From the NCBI GenBank assembly GCA_963726995.1, contig CAVSEP010000007.1, positions 310,001-374,000 of the forward strand: a stretch of DNA of 64,000 nucleotides, in the 5' to 3' direction. Shown here one piece after another: positions 9,373 to 17,159 of the stretch. The stretch is from DAIDKA01 sp963726995. GTDB lineage: Bacteria > Pseudomonadota > Gammaproteobacteria > Steroidobacterales > Steroidobacteraceae. Below the pieces are notes generated by a model. That model ran no database searches. It had not been told where the DNA came from and was given only the letters and a program-made list of their open reading frames with translations. The position numbers were made by a program, and so were the translations under genes. Positions within the stretch are counted from its first letter, which is position 1. Each line of letters opens with the position of its first letter.

Positions 9373-10012
9373 GCCGCAGCGCCGGCGCCGCCATCCTCGC
9401 CGATGAGCAATTGCCCGGCGGACGGGATAGGAATAGGGCGGTACGACCAGGTTGACCGAGGCCGGCGAGCCTTTGAACACCCGGCCTGCCAGGTCGAAGC
9501 GTGAACCGTGGCAGGGACACAGCCAGCCGCCCGGCCAGGTGGCCCCCAGCTGCGCATCGCCGGCATCGAAGTGCTGCTTGGGCAGGCAACCCAGGTGGGT
9601 GCAGATGCCCCGCAGCACCAGGTACTCGGCGCTGCGCGAACGCATGGCATTCTTGGCGTACTCCGGCTGGTCGGAGTCCTCCGACTTGGAATCCTTGAGC
9701 GCATCGTCGTGAGTTGCCGAGCTGCGCCATCATGGCCGGCGTCCGGTGGATCACGTAGATGGGCTGGCGGCGCCAGATGGTGATGATCATCTGGCCGGCC
9801 TCGATCTTGGTCAGGTCGACCTGAGTCGGCCCGCCCAACGCGCGGGCGCGCTCCGAGGGCAGCCAGGATTCGACGAACGGAGTGGCGGTGAAGGCGGCGC
9901 CGACGGCCCCCATGCCAATCGTCGCCCGCAACAGGAACTTGCGTCGACTATCGTCTACTTCCCCTTCTGTGGGGTTGAAATCCGCGGATCCGTGCGCCGT
10001 CAATTCCGACAT
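9369..10012 (-). CDS. petA: Ubiquinol-cytochrome c reductase Rieske iron-sulfur subunit, two frameshifts
   Basis: The start is the ATG at 10012 (MSELTAHGS), seen with GAGAGAGG upstream. An N-terminal Tat-like signal anchor (SRRKFLLRATIGMGAVGAAF) is followed by the Rieske domain with CTHLGCLP and CPCHGSRFD, which bind the [2Fe-2S] cluster. Extra bases near 9717 and 9425 interrupt the frame. Corrected length is 213 residues, ending PYSYPSAGQLLIGEDGGAG. Cytochrome b and c1 genes normally follow petA, but here the next gene is convergent asd. The gene follows the ybdD-like gene by 18 bases, as if at the end of the cstA transcript. Confidence 0.92.
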
Positions 10013-10030
10013 GGCCTCTCTCAAGAAGTG

Positions 10031-10231
10031 CTAGCAGCAGCGGTTAATAGTACCCCACTTGCGCTGCTGCTCGCCAACGTAAAACGCCTTCCGCGACAGC
10101 AGCGGCGCTTGCGGATGGGTCACCAGGTGATGCGTCCGGTAGCGGTCGTAGGCATCATCGCCCGAGAGGGCCCGCAGGGCGCGCCAGCCGGCGCGCCAGG
10201 CGCCCAGGATCACGACCGCTGCACGGCTCAT
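10031..10231 (-). CDS. YbdD/YjiX-family small protein
   Basis: 66 residues from the ATG at 10231, which overlaps the cstA stop codon in ATGA. The C-terminal signature YVGEQQRKWGTINRCC and the GDDAYDRY, HHLVTHP segments are typical of the YbdD/YjiX (DUF466) proteins encoded directly after cstA in many proteobacteria. The molecular function is not established. Tight coupling suggests it works with CstA, perhaps in pyruvate or peptide uptake. It is intact although both neighbours carry indels. Confidence 0.85.
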   Translation of the reverse strand: MSRAAVVILGAWRAGWRALRALSGDDAYDRYRTHHLVTHPQAPLLSRKAFYVGEQQRKWGTINRCC

Positions 10232-12285
10232 GAGCCGCTCACCGCCGGCAGGCGCGCCACGCGCGGGGCCTCGGAGCTCGCCAGCGTCGGCAGTCCGCGC
10301 GCCGCGCGCCGCGCCACGCGCAGCATGTCGGCGATCACCAGCCAAACGATCACGGTGAAGAGGATGGTGAGCCAGCCATCCAGCTGCTGATTGAAGATCA
10401 GCTTCGGGGCCACCGCGGCGCGGGCCGCCGGCAGCACTTCCGCTGGGCAAGCTTGCCGGCCAGATCCGCCGCCCCGGCGAAGAAGCCGAGCGCGGGATCC
10501 GGGCTCGTGATCTTCTGCCACGCCGCCACCGTCGTCACGATCGCAAGCCACGCCAGCGGGCCGCCGGTGACCCACGAGTACCTGAGCTTGCCGCTCTTGA
10601 TCAGAATGCCGGTCGCGACGCTCAAGGCGATGGCCGCGAGCATCTGGTTGGCGATGCCGAACAGCGGCCAGAGAATATTGATGCCGCCGTTGGGATCGAT
10701 GACCCCGACGTACAGGAAGTAGCCCCAGCCGGCCACGATCAGCGCGCTGGTCAGCAGCACCGACGGATACCAGGAGGTGCGGCCCAGCGGCTTCCAGAAA
10801 TGGCCGAGGAAGTCCTGCAGCATGAAGCGGCCGACCCGGGTCCCGGCATCGATGGTCGTGAGGATGAACACCGCCTCGAACATCAGTGCGAAGTGATACC
10901 ACGCCGCCAGCAGCGTGTTGCCGAAGGTGGAGCTGAAGATGCTCGCCATGCCCACCGCGAGCGAGGGCGCGCCGCCGGTGCGGGCGAACAGCGTCCGCTC
11001 GCCCATCCGGTGGGCGAGCTGCTGCATCTGCTCGGCCGTCACCGGGAAGCCCCAGCCCGAAATGGTCGCCACGGCGGTGTGCGGATCCGCACCGACGACG
11101 CCGGCGCCGGTGTTGATCGCGAAGTAGACGCCCGGATCGAGCAGCGTCGCGGCGATCACCGCCATGATGGCGACGAAGGACTCCAGCGCCATGCTGCCGT
11201 AGCCGACCAGGCGCACGTCGGCCTCGCTGCCGATGAGCTTGGGCGTGGTGCCGCTGGAGATGAGCGCATGAAAGCCCGAAACGGCTCCGCAGGCGATGGT
11301 GATGAAGACGAACGGGAAAGACCTTGCCGGCGAAGATCGGTCCGTTCCCTGCGATGAACTGGGTGAGCGCCGGCATCTTCAGTTCCGGATGGATGACGAC
11401 GATCGAGACGGCGAGCAGCGCAATCACGCCGAGCTTCAGGAAGGTCGACAGGTAGCCGCGCGGGGCAAGCAGCAGCCAGACGGGAATGATGGCTGCAAGC
11501 CAGCCGTAGCCGATCACGAATGCGGCCAGCTGCGGTCCGGTGAAGTCGAACATGCCGCGCAATGTCGCGCTCTGATCGATCCAGCCGCCGCCGGCAACGC
11601 CCAGCAGCAGCAGTACCATGCCGATGATGGAAGCCTCCAGCACGCGCCCGGGGCGCACGTTGCGCACGTACAGTCCGATGGCCAGCGCTATCGGTATGGT
11701 GGCGAACACCGAGAAGGTCGCCCAGGGACTGCCCTTCATGGCATTCACGACCACCAGTGCCAGCACGGCGATCAGGATGATCATGATCATGAGGGTGCCG
11801 GCGAGCGCAGCGAAGCCGCCGAAGGGCCCCAGCTCATCGCGCGCCATCTGCCCCAGGCTGCGTCCGTCGCGGCGGGTGGACATGAACAGAATGGTCATGT
11901 CCTGGACGCACCCGCCGAGTACCGAGCCGAACAGGATCCAGAGCGTTCCCGGCAGATAGCCGAATTGCGCGGCCAGGGTCGGACCCACCAGCGGGCCGGG
12001 ACCCGCGATGGCCGCGAAGTGATGTCCGAAGACGATCCAGCGATGGGTCGGCACGAAGTCGCGGCCGTCATTGAGACGCTCGGCCGGCGTCGCCCGCGTG
12101 GCGTCCACCGTCAGCACCCGGGCGGTGATCCAGGCGGCATAGAAACGGTAACCGATGACATAGACGCACACGCCGGCCGTGACCAGCCACAGCGCATTGA
12201 TCGGTTCATTGCGGTGCAGTGCGATCCCGCCGATGGCGAAGGCGCCGATGATCGCCAGGACGATGCCGACAGTGCGTTTGAGCAT
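10228..12285 (-). CDS. cstA: Carbon starvation protein CstA, two frameshifts
   Basis: An extra base near 11315 and a missing one near 10443 break the frame. Corrected, the gene encodes 685 residues, close to the usual length of about 700. The N-terminus MLKRTVGIVLAIIGAFAIGG starts a polytopic membrane protein, and the family motifs GHHFAAIAGPGPLVGP and GSVLGGCVQDM are intact. CstA proteins import pyruvate and possibly peptides under carbon limitation. The start codon lies five bases behind a G-tract that is buried in a strong hairpin (12291-12316), a possible translational control. It is followed by the ybdD-like gene. Confidence 0.92.
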   Translation of the reverse strand: MLKRTVGIVLAIIGAFAIGGIALHRNEPINALWLVTAGVCVYVIGYRFYAAWITARVLTVDATRATPAERLNDGRDFVPTHRWIVFGHHFAAIAGPGPLVGPTLAAQFGYLPGTLWILFGSVLGGCVQDMTILFMSTRRDGRSLGQMARDELGPFGGFAALAGTLMIMIILIAVLALVVVNAMKGSPWATFSVFATIPIALAIGLYVRNVRPGRVLEASIIGMVLLLLGVAGGGWIDQSATLRGMFDFTGPQLAAFVIGYGWLAAIIPVWLLLAPRGYLSTFLKLGVIALLAVSIVVIHPELKMPALTQFIAGNGPIFAGKVFPVRLHHHRLRSRFGLSCAHLQRHHAQAHRQRGRRAPGRLRQHGAGVLRRHHGGDRRDAARSGRLLRDQHRRRRRRCGSAHRRGDHFGLGLPGDGRADAAARPPDGRADAVRPHRRRALARGGHGEHLQLHLRQHAAGGVVSLRTDVRGGVHPHDHRCRDPGRPLHAAGLPRPFLEAAGPHLLVSVGAADQRADRGRLGLLPVRRGHRSQRRHQYSLAAVRHRQPDARGHRLERRDRHSDQERQAQVLVGHRRPAGVACDRDDGGGVAEDHEPGSRARLLRRGGGSGRQACPAEVLPAARAAVAPKLIFNQQLDGWLTILFTVIVWLVIADMLRVARRAARGLPTLASSEAPRVARLPAVSGS

Positions 12286-12290
12286 GATGT

Positions 12291-12316
12291 CCCCCCCGAG
12301 ACAATTCTCGGGGGGG
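12291..12316 (-). promoter_or_regulatory. 11-bp hairpin covering the cstA Shine-Dalgarno region
   Basis: CCCCCCCGAGA (12291-12301) and TCTCGGGGGGG (12306-12316) form a perfect 11-bp stem with a four-base loop. On the minus strand the G-tract is the 3' arm and ends five bases before the cstA ATG, exactly at Shine-Dalgarno distance. No T-tract follows on either strand. It could be the end of the ahcY transcript, a translational lock on cstA, or both. Confidence 0.6.
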
Positions 12317-12334
12317 ATTATGGGGCTTACGGTC

Positions 12335-13756
12335 TCAGTAGCGGTAGTGGTCTGCCTTGTAGGGACCCTTGACGGAAACGCCGATATAGGAGGCCTGCTC
12401 GGCGGTGAGCTCGGTCAACTGGGCGTTGAGGGTGGTCAGCTGCAGCCGGGCCACCTTTTCGTCCAGGTGCTTCGGCAGCACGTACACGCCGATCGGGTAC
12501 TTCGCCGTATTGGAATACAGCTCGATCTGCGCAATCGTCTGGTTGGCGAAGGAGGAACTCATGACGTAGGAGGGATGGCCGGTGCCGCACCCCAGGTTCA
12601 CCAGCCGCCCCTTGGCCAGCAGGATGATGCGCTTGCCGTCCGGATAGATCACATGATCCACCTGCGGCTTGATCTCCTCCCACTTGTGCTTTTCCAGCGC
12701 CGCGACATCGATCTCGTTGTCGAAGTGACCGATGTTGCAGACGATGGCGTTGTTCTTCATGCGCTCCATGTGCGCGCCGGTGATCACGTGGAAATTGCCG
12801 GTGCAGGTCACGAAGATGTCGGCCTTGTCACAGGCGTAGTCCATGGTCACCACGCGGTAGCCTTCCATGGCGGCCTGCAGCGCGCAGATCGGGTCGATCT
12901 CGGTGACCCAGACCTGGGCGGACAGCGCCCGCAGCGCCTGGGCCGAGCCCTTGCCCACATCGCCGTAGCCGGCGACCACGGCGATCTTGCCGGCCACCAT
13001 CACGTCGGTGGCGCGCTTGATGCCATCGACCAGCGACTCGCGGCAGCCGTAGAGATTGTCGAACTTGCTCTTGGTCACCGAGTCGTTGACGTTGATGGCC
13101 GGGAACATCAGCCGCTTTTCCTTGTGCATCTGGTACAGCCGATGCACGCCGGTGGTGGTCTCCTCGGTGACGCCGCGGATCTCCTTGGACATGCGCGAGT
13201 ACCAGCCCGGGGAGCTGGCCAGCTTGCGCTTCATGGCGGCGAACAGGAACGCCGCCTCCTCGGTGGTCGGATTGGCGATCACGGAAGGATCCGTCTCGGC
13301 GCGCACGCCCATGTGCATGAGCAGGGTGGCATCGCCGCCATCATCCAGGATCATGTTGGGTCCCAGCCCGCCCGCAAACTCGAAGATCTGGTGGGTGTAG
13401 TCCCAGTACTGCTCGAGCGTCTCGCCCTTGTGGGCGAACACCGGGGTACCGGTGGCGGCGATGGCCGCCGCCGCATGGTCCTGGGTCGAGAAGATGTTGC
13501 AGGAGGCCCAGCGGACCTCGGCGCCCAAGGCCTTCAGGGTCTCGATCAGCACCGCCGTCTGGATGGTCATGTGCAGAGAACCGGTGATGCGCGCCCCCTT
13601 CAGGGGCTGGCTGGCGGCATATTCCTTGCGGATGGCCATCAGCGCGGGCATCTCGACTTCCGCGATGGCGATCTCGCGGCGACCCCATCCTGCCTGGGTC
13701 ATGTCGGCAACCTTGAAATCGGCAAAGCCCGCAGCGGGCTTGAGTGTGGCGTTCAT
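12335..13756 (-). CDS. ahcY: S-adenosylhomocysteinase
   Basis: 473 residues from the ATG at 13756 (MNATLKPAAGFADF), preceded by GGAG. The open frame continues upstream, but that part overlaps the riboswitch and is rejected. Typical AhcY features include GSLHMTIQTAVLIE, SCNIFSTQDHAAAAI, the NAD-binding GYGDVGKGSAQ and the C-terminal KADHYRY that completes the partner subunit's cofactor site. It hydrolyses SAH to adenosine and homocysteine, relieving methyltransferase inhibition. It is controlled by the SAH riboswitch in its leader and sits directly downstream of metK. Confidence 0.98.
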   Translation of the reverse strand: MNATLKPAAGFADFKVADMTQAGWGRREIAIAEVEMPALMAIRKEYAASQPLKGARITGSLHMTIQTAVLIETLKALGAEVRWASCNIFSTQDHAAAAIAATGTPVFAHKGETLEQYWDYTHQIFEFAGGLGPNMILDDGGDATLLMHMGVRAETDPSVIANPTTEEAAFLFAAMKRKLASSPGWYSRMSKEIRGVTEETTTGVHRLYQMHKEKRLMFPAINVNDSVTKSKFDNLYGCRESLVDGIKRATDVMVAGKIAVVAGYGDVGKGSAQALRALSAQVWVTEIDPICALQAAMEGYRVVTMDYACDKADIFVTCTGNFHVITGAHMERMKNNAIVCNIGHFDNEIDVAALEKHKWEEIKPQVDHVIYPDGKRIILLAKGRLVNLGCGTGHPSYVMSSSFANQTIAQIELYSNTAKYPIGVYVLPKHLDEKVARLQLTTLNAQLTELTAEQASYIGVSVKGPYKADHYRY

Positions 13757-13778
13757 GTTCAATGCTCCAAATGAAGTA

Positions 13779-13873
13779 CGAGCGCCGTGTGCATCACATG
13801 GCGTCCAGCCTCCTGAGCCTGGCAGGCGCGGCCGCAAGAGTATTGCGGATGCCTGTCGCAGCGCTCCTCAGGC
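13779..13873 (-). ncRNA. S-adenosylhomocysteine (SAH) riboswitch
   Basis: On the minus strand the leader of ahcY has CCTGAG (13872-13867) pairing with CTCAGG (13817-13812) as P1. GAGCGCTGCGAC follows the 5' arm, GCCAGGCTC precedes the 3' arm, and ACGGCGCTC (13788-13780) can pair with GAGCGC (13866-13861) as the pseudoknot. This matches the conserved SAH riboswitch core and its usual position before ahcY. Binding of SAH is expected to raise ahcY expression. Confidence 0.92.
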
Positions 13874-13945
13874 GCCGGACGCTGCCGCGCATGGCGCGCG
13901 GCAGATTTCTATCGCAGCCGGCGCGGCGCCGGCATTGCTTCGAGG

Positions 13946-15121
13946 CTAGGCCGCGCGGGCCTTGCCCTTCAGTTCTGCAGCCAGGACTTCCGCCTTGTCG
14001 GTGCGTTCCCAGCTGAACTCCTTCTCGGTGCGGCCGAAATGTCCGTAGGAAGCCGTCAGCTGGTAGATCGGACGGACCAGGTCCAGCATTTCCCGCAAGC
14101 CGAAGGGCGTGAGGTCGAAATGCCGCCGCACCAGGGCCGTGAGCGCCTCGCGCGACAGCTTTCCGGTGCCGAAGGTCTCGATCATGATGGAAGTGGGTTC
14201 CGCCACGCCGATGGCGTAGGAGACCTGCACCTCGCAACGGTCGGCCAGGCCCGCCGCGACAATGTTCTTGGCCACGTAGCGCGCCGCATAGGCGGCCGAG
14301 CGATCGACCTTGGAGGGATCCTTGCCGGAGAACGCACCGCCGCCGTGGCGCGCAAAGCCGCCGTAGGTGTCGACGATGATCTTGCGCCCGGTGAGCCCGC
14401 AGTCCCCGACGGGGCCGCCGACCACGAAGCGTCCGGTGGGGTTGATATGGTACTTGGTGCGCTTGTCGATCCACTTGGCCGGCAGCACCGGCTTCAGGAT
14501 CTCCTCCATCACCGCCTCGCGCAGCGAACGGGTGGAGATGTCATCGCTGTGCTGGGTCGAGAGCACCACCGCTTCGATGCCGACCGGCTTGTCATTCTCG
14601 TAGCGCAGGGTCACCTGGCTCTTGGCATCCGGGCGCAGCCACGGCAGCTTGCCCTTCTTGCGCACGTCGGCCTGGCGCTTCACCAGCCGATGGGCCAGGG
14701 TGATGGGCGCCGGCATGAGCACATCGGTCTCGTTGGTGGCATAGCCGAACATCAGGCCCTGGTCCCCCGCGCCCTGCTTGCGCTCGTCCTTGCGATCCAC
14801 GCCCTGGGCGATGTCCGGGGACTGCTTGCCGATGACGTTGAGGACGCCGCAGCTGGCCCCGTCGAATCCCATCTCGGAGGAGTTGTAGCCGATATCCAGC
14901 ACGGTCTTGCGGACCAGCGCCTCGACATCCACCCAGGCGGAGGTGGTGACTTCGCCGGCGACGATGACCACCCCGGTCTTGATCAGGGTTTCGCAGGCCA
15001 CCCGGCCGCGCTTGTCCTGCGCCAGGATGGCATCCAGCACCGCATCGCTGATCTGGTCGGCAACCTTGTCCGGATGCCCTTCCGACACCGACTCCGAGGT
15101 GAATACGTAGTTATTGGCCAT
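13946..15121 (-). CDS. metK: S-adenosylmethionine synthetase
   Basis: 391 residues from the ATG at 15121 (MANNYVFTSESVSEGHPDK). It has the signature GGGAFSGKDPSKVDRS, ATP-site FTSESVSEGHPDK, LMFGYATNET and DTYGGFARHGG. It makes SAM from methionine and ATP in the cytoplasm and is usually essential. The stop codon is 190 bases from the ahcY start, with the SAH riboswitch between them. SAM synthesis and SAH removal are thus adjacent but separately controlled. No SAM riboswitch was seen in its own leader. Confidence 0.98.
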   Translation of the reverse strand: MANNYVFTSESVSEGHPDKVADQISDAVLDAILAQDKRGRVACETLIKTGVVIVAGEVTTSAWVDVEALVRKTVLDIGYNSSEMGFDGASCGVLNVIGKQSPDIAQGVDRKDERKQGAGDQGLMFGYATNETDVLMPAPITLAHRLVKRQADVRKKGKLPWLRPDAKSQVTLRYENDKPVGIEAVVLSTQHSDDISTRSLREAVMEEILKPVLPAKWIDKRTKYHINPTGRFVVGGPVGDCGLTGRKIIVDTYGGFARHGGGAFSGKDPSKVDRSAAYAARYVAKNIVAAGLADRCEVQVSYAIGVAEPTSIMIETFGTGKLSREALTALVRRHFDLTPFGLREMLDLVRPIYQLTASYGHFGRTEKEFSWERTDKAEVLAAELKGKARAA

Positions 15122-15232
15122 GAATGGGCTACAAGTCCTGTATGGGTGTTAAGGGGGAAAACCGGACCCGGATGATACAACTATGGGGCACCCGCAGTCC
15201 CCTCCCCTAAGGCTTTATGTCCAGACCGGGGG

Positions 15233-16180
15233 TCAGGCCAGGGCCGTGCCGAAGGCGCTGCGGTAGCTTGCGGCCAGCTCGGCGGCCGTGAAGCGGTGGT
15301 TCTGGGTGCCGCGGGTCGCGATCTTCAGGGCCCCCAGGAGCGAGGCAATGCGCCCGGTGGTCGCCCAGTCCAGGCCATGCAGCAGTCCGTGCATGAGCCC
15401 GGCTCGATAGGCATCCCCGCAACCGGTGGGATCCACCACCGCCACAGGCTTGGCCACCGGAATGGGGATCTCCCCCTGCGGGGTGTAGATGATCGAACCT
15501 TCGGACCCGCGCGTCACGATCAGCGCCTTGACGTGCTTGAGCACATCCGCGGGCGCCCAGCCGGTGCGCTGCTGGACCATCTGCCACTCGTAGTCATTGA
15601 CCGTGAGCCAGGTGGCCTGGCTGATGAGGCCGCGAAGATCATCGCCATTGAACATGGGCAGTCCCTGACCAGGATCGAAAATGAAGGGAATCCCGGCCGC
15701 GGCAAAGCCGGCGCAGTGCTGCAGCATGCCATCCCGGCCGTCGGGCGAGACTATCCCCAAGGTGATGCCGGCATTGTTCGGAATGGCGTTCAGGTGCGAC
15801 ATCTGCATGGCACCCGGATGGAACGCCGTGATCTGGTTGTCGGACAGGTCGGTGGTGATGAAGGCCTGCGCGGTGTGCTCGCTGTCCACGATCCGCACAT
15901 AGTCCTGCGGCACCTGGGTGTCGCGCATCCACTGCTGGTAGGGCGCGAAATCCCGCCCCACGGTGGCCATGGGATAGCCGGTATCGCCCAGCAGTCGCAG
16001 GTTGTAGGCGATATTGCCGGCGCAGCCGCCGAACTCGCGCCGCAGCTGCGGCACCAGGAACGAGACGTTAAGCATGTGGATCTTGTCCGGCAGGATGTGA
16101 TCCTTGAACCGGCCGTCGAACACCATGATGTTGTCGTAGGCGATCGAGCCGCAGATCAACGCCCTGCCAGAAGTACTCAT
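15233..16180 (-). CDS. PfkB-family carbohydrate kinase, probable adenosine kinase
   Basis: 315 residues from the ATG at 16180 (MSTSGRALICGSIAYDNI), behind AGGTGAACAGCTG. Ribokinase-family features are the glycine motif EFGGCAGNIAYNLRLLG and the C-terminal DPTGCGDAYRAGL with the catalytic Asp. Adenosine kinase is favoured because bacterial adenosine kinases of this type share IAYD and FLVPQL-like segments, and because ahcY and metK lie next to it: the enzyme would remove the adenosine released by AhcY. Ribokinase-like activity on another nucleoside remains possible. It probably shares a transcript with fdhD (22-base gap). Confidence 0.82.
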   Translation of the reverse strand: MSTSGRALICGSIAYDNIMVFDGRFKDHILPDKIHMLNVSFLVPQLRREFGGCAGNIAYNLRLLGDTGYPMATVGRDFAPYQQWMRDTQVPQDYVRIVDSEHTAQAFITTDLSDNQITAFHPGAMQMSHLNAIPNNAGITLGIVSPDGRDGMLQHCAGFAAAGIPFIFDPGQGLPMFNGDDLRGLISQATWLTVNDYEWQMVQQRTGWAPADVLKHVKALIVTRGSEGSIIYTPQGEIPIPVAKPVAVVDPTGCGDAYRAGLMHGLLHGLDWATTGRIASLLGALKIATRGTQNHRFTAAELAASYRSAFGTALA

Positions 16181-16202
16181 CAGCTGTTCACCTTTAGTTT
16201 TG

Positions 16203-17027
16203 CTATTCGACCAGGCGCTGCCCGTGGGCATACACCACATGCTGCTCACGGCGCGCGAAGGCCACCAGCGTCAGCCCGCAGCGCTGCGCATGGCGGATGG
16301 CGAATGACGTCGGCGCCGACAGCGCCGCCAGAAACGTCACGCCCATGGCGGCCGCCTTTTGAACCATTTCATAACTTGCCCGGCTGCTGACCAGCATGAA
16401 GCCCGCTTCCAGGTCCGTGCCGGCATTGACCAGCGCGCCCAGGCTCTTGTCGAGCGCATTATGCCGCCCCACATCCTCGCGCACCTCAACGATGCCGCTG
16501 CCGGGCACCACCCAGGCGGCCGCATGCACGCTGCCGGTCCTGGCATTCAGCAGCTGCCGGGGCGGCAGCTCCTCGATGGCCGCGTGCAGCTGGCCGATAC
16601 TCACCCGGGGCCCCTCACCGACCAGGGTCTGGCCGCGAATCGCCTGTTCGAGGGTCTCGGTACCACACAACCCACAGCCGGTGCGTCCCGTGAGATTGCG
16701 GCGGCGACGCAGCAACTCCGGAAAGCGCTCCCAGGCGATGGCGATGCGCACCTCGGCGGAATCCGCCTGGATCTGCACTTCGATTCCGCGGATTTCATCG
16801 GCGCTGTCGACCAACGCTTCGCTCAGCGAAAATCCGCGGGCCAGATCCTCCAGGTCCTGCGGGGTCGCCAGCATGACCACATGCGGCTCGCCGTTGTACA
16901 GCAGCGCCACCGGGACTTCCTCGGCCACGCGGTCGGTGGTGTGGACGGTGCTGCCCCGCACCCAACGGTCCACGGTTACTTCGACACCGGCGCCCGCAGG
17001 CACCACGACCCCGGTAATGGCCTCCAT
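16203..17027 (-). CDS. fdhD: Formate dehydrogenase accessory sulfurtransferase FdhD
   Basis: 274 residues from the ATG at 17027 (MEAITGVVV); a GTG six codons upstream is an alternative. It shows TDRVAEEVPVALLYNGEPH, the sulfur-carrying cysteines in GRTGCGLCGTE, REDVGRHNALDK and the C-terminal YEMVQKAA and GVTFLAALSAPTS. FdhD transfers sulfur from IscS to the molybdenum cofactor of formate dehydrogenases. No formate dehydrogenase is in the window. The molybdate transporter 10 kb away and the C1 theme of the region fit a formate-oxidising strain. Confidence 0.95.
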   Translation of the reverse strand: MEAITGVVVPAGAGVEVTVDRWVRGSTVHTTDRVAEEVPVALLYNGEPHVVMLATPQDLEDLARGFSLSEALVDSADEIRGIEVQIQADSAEVRIAIAWERFPELLRRRRNLTGRTGCGLCGTETLEQAIRGQTLVGEGPRVSIGQLHAAIEELPPRQLLNARTGSVHAAAWVVPGSGIVEVREDVGRHNALDKSLGALVNAGTDLEAGFMLVSSRASYEMVQKAAAMGVTFLAALSAPTSFAIRHAQRCGLTLVAFARREQHVVYAHGQRLVE

Positions 17028-17159
17028 GGCCCCATTGTCGCACACCGTCCAGCCCGACCGCCGTCCCGTCCCGGCGACGGCACCGCGCGGGGCAATCAGT
17101 TTTGCGAATTGCGGCTATTCGCGTCCAGAATACGCCCCCGGCAACGAGCGCACGACGAC

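Noticed and set aside
11296..12372. Long plus-strand open frame opposite cstA, and similar long frames at 21231-22754 and 36977-39364
   Set aside because: They lie antisense to well-supported genes, are rich in Arg, Gly, His and Ala, and show no domain. Such frames are expected in GC-rich DNA.
13757..13837. 27-residue N-terminal extension of ahcY
   Set aside because: It overlaps the SAH riboswitch and ribosome site, and the usual AhcY start fits the ATG at 13756.
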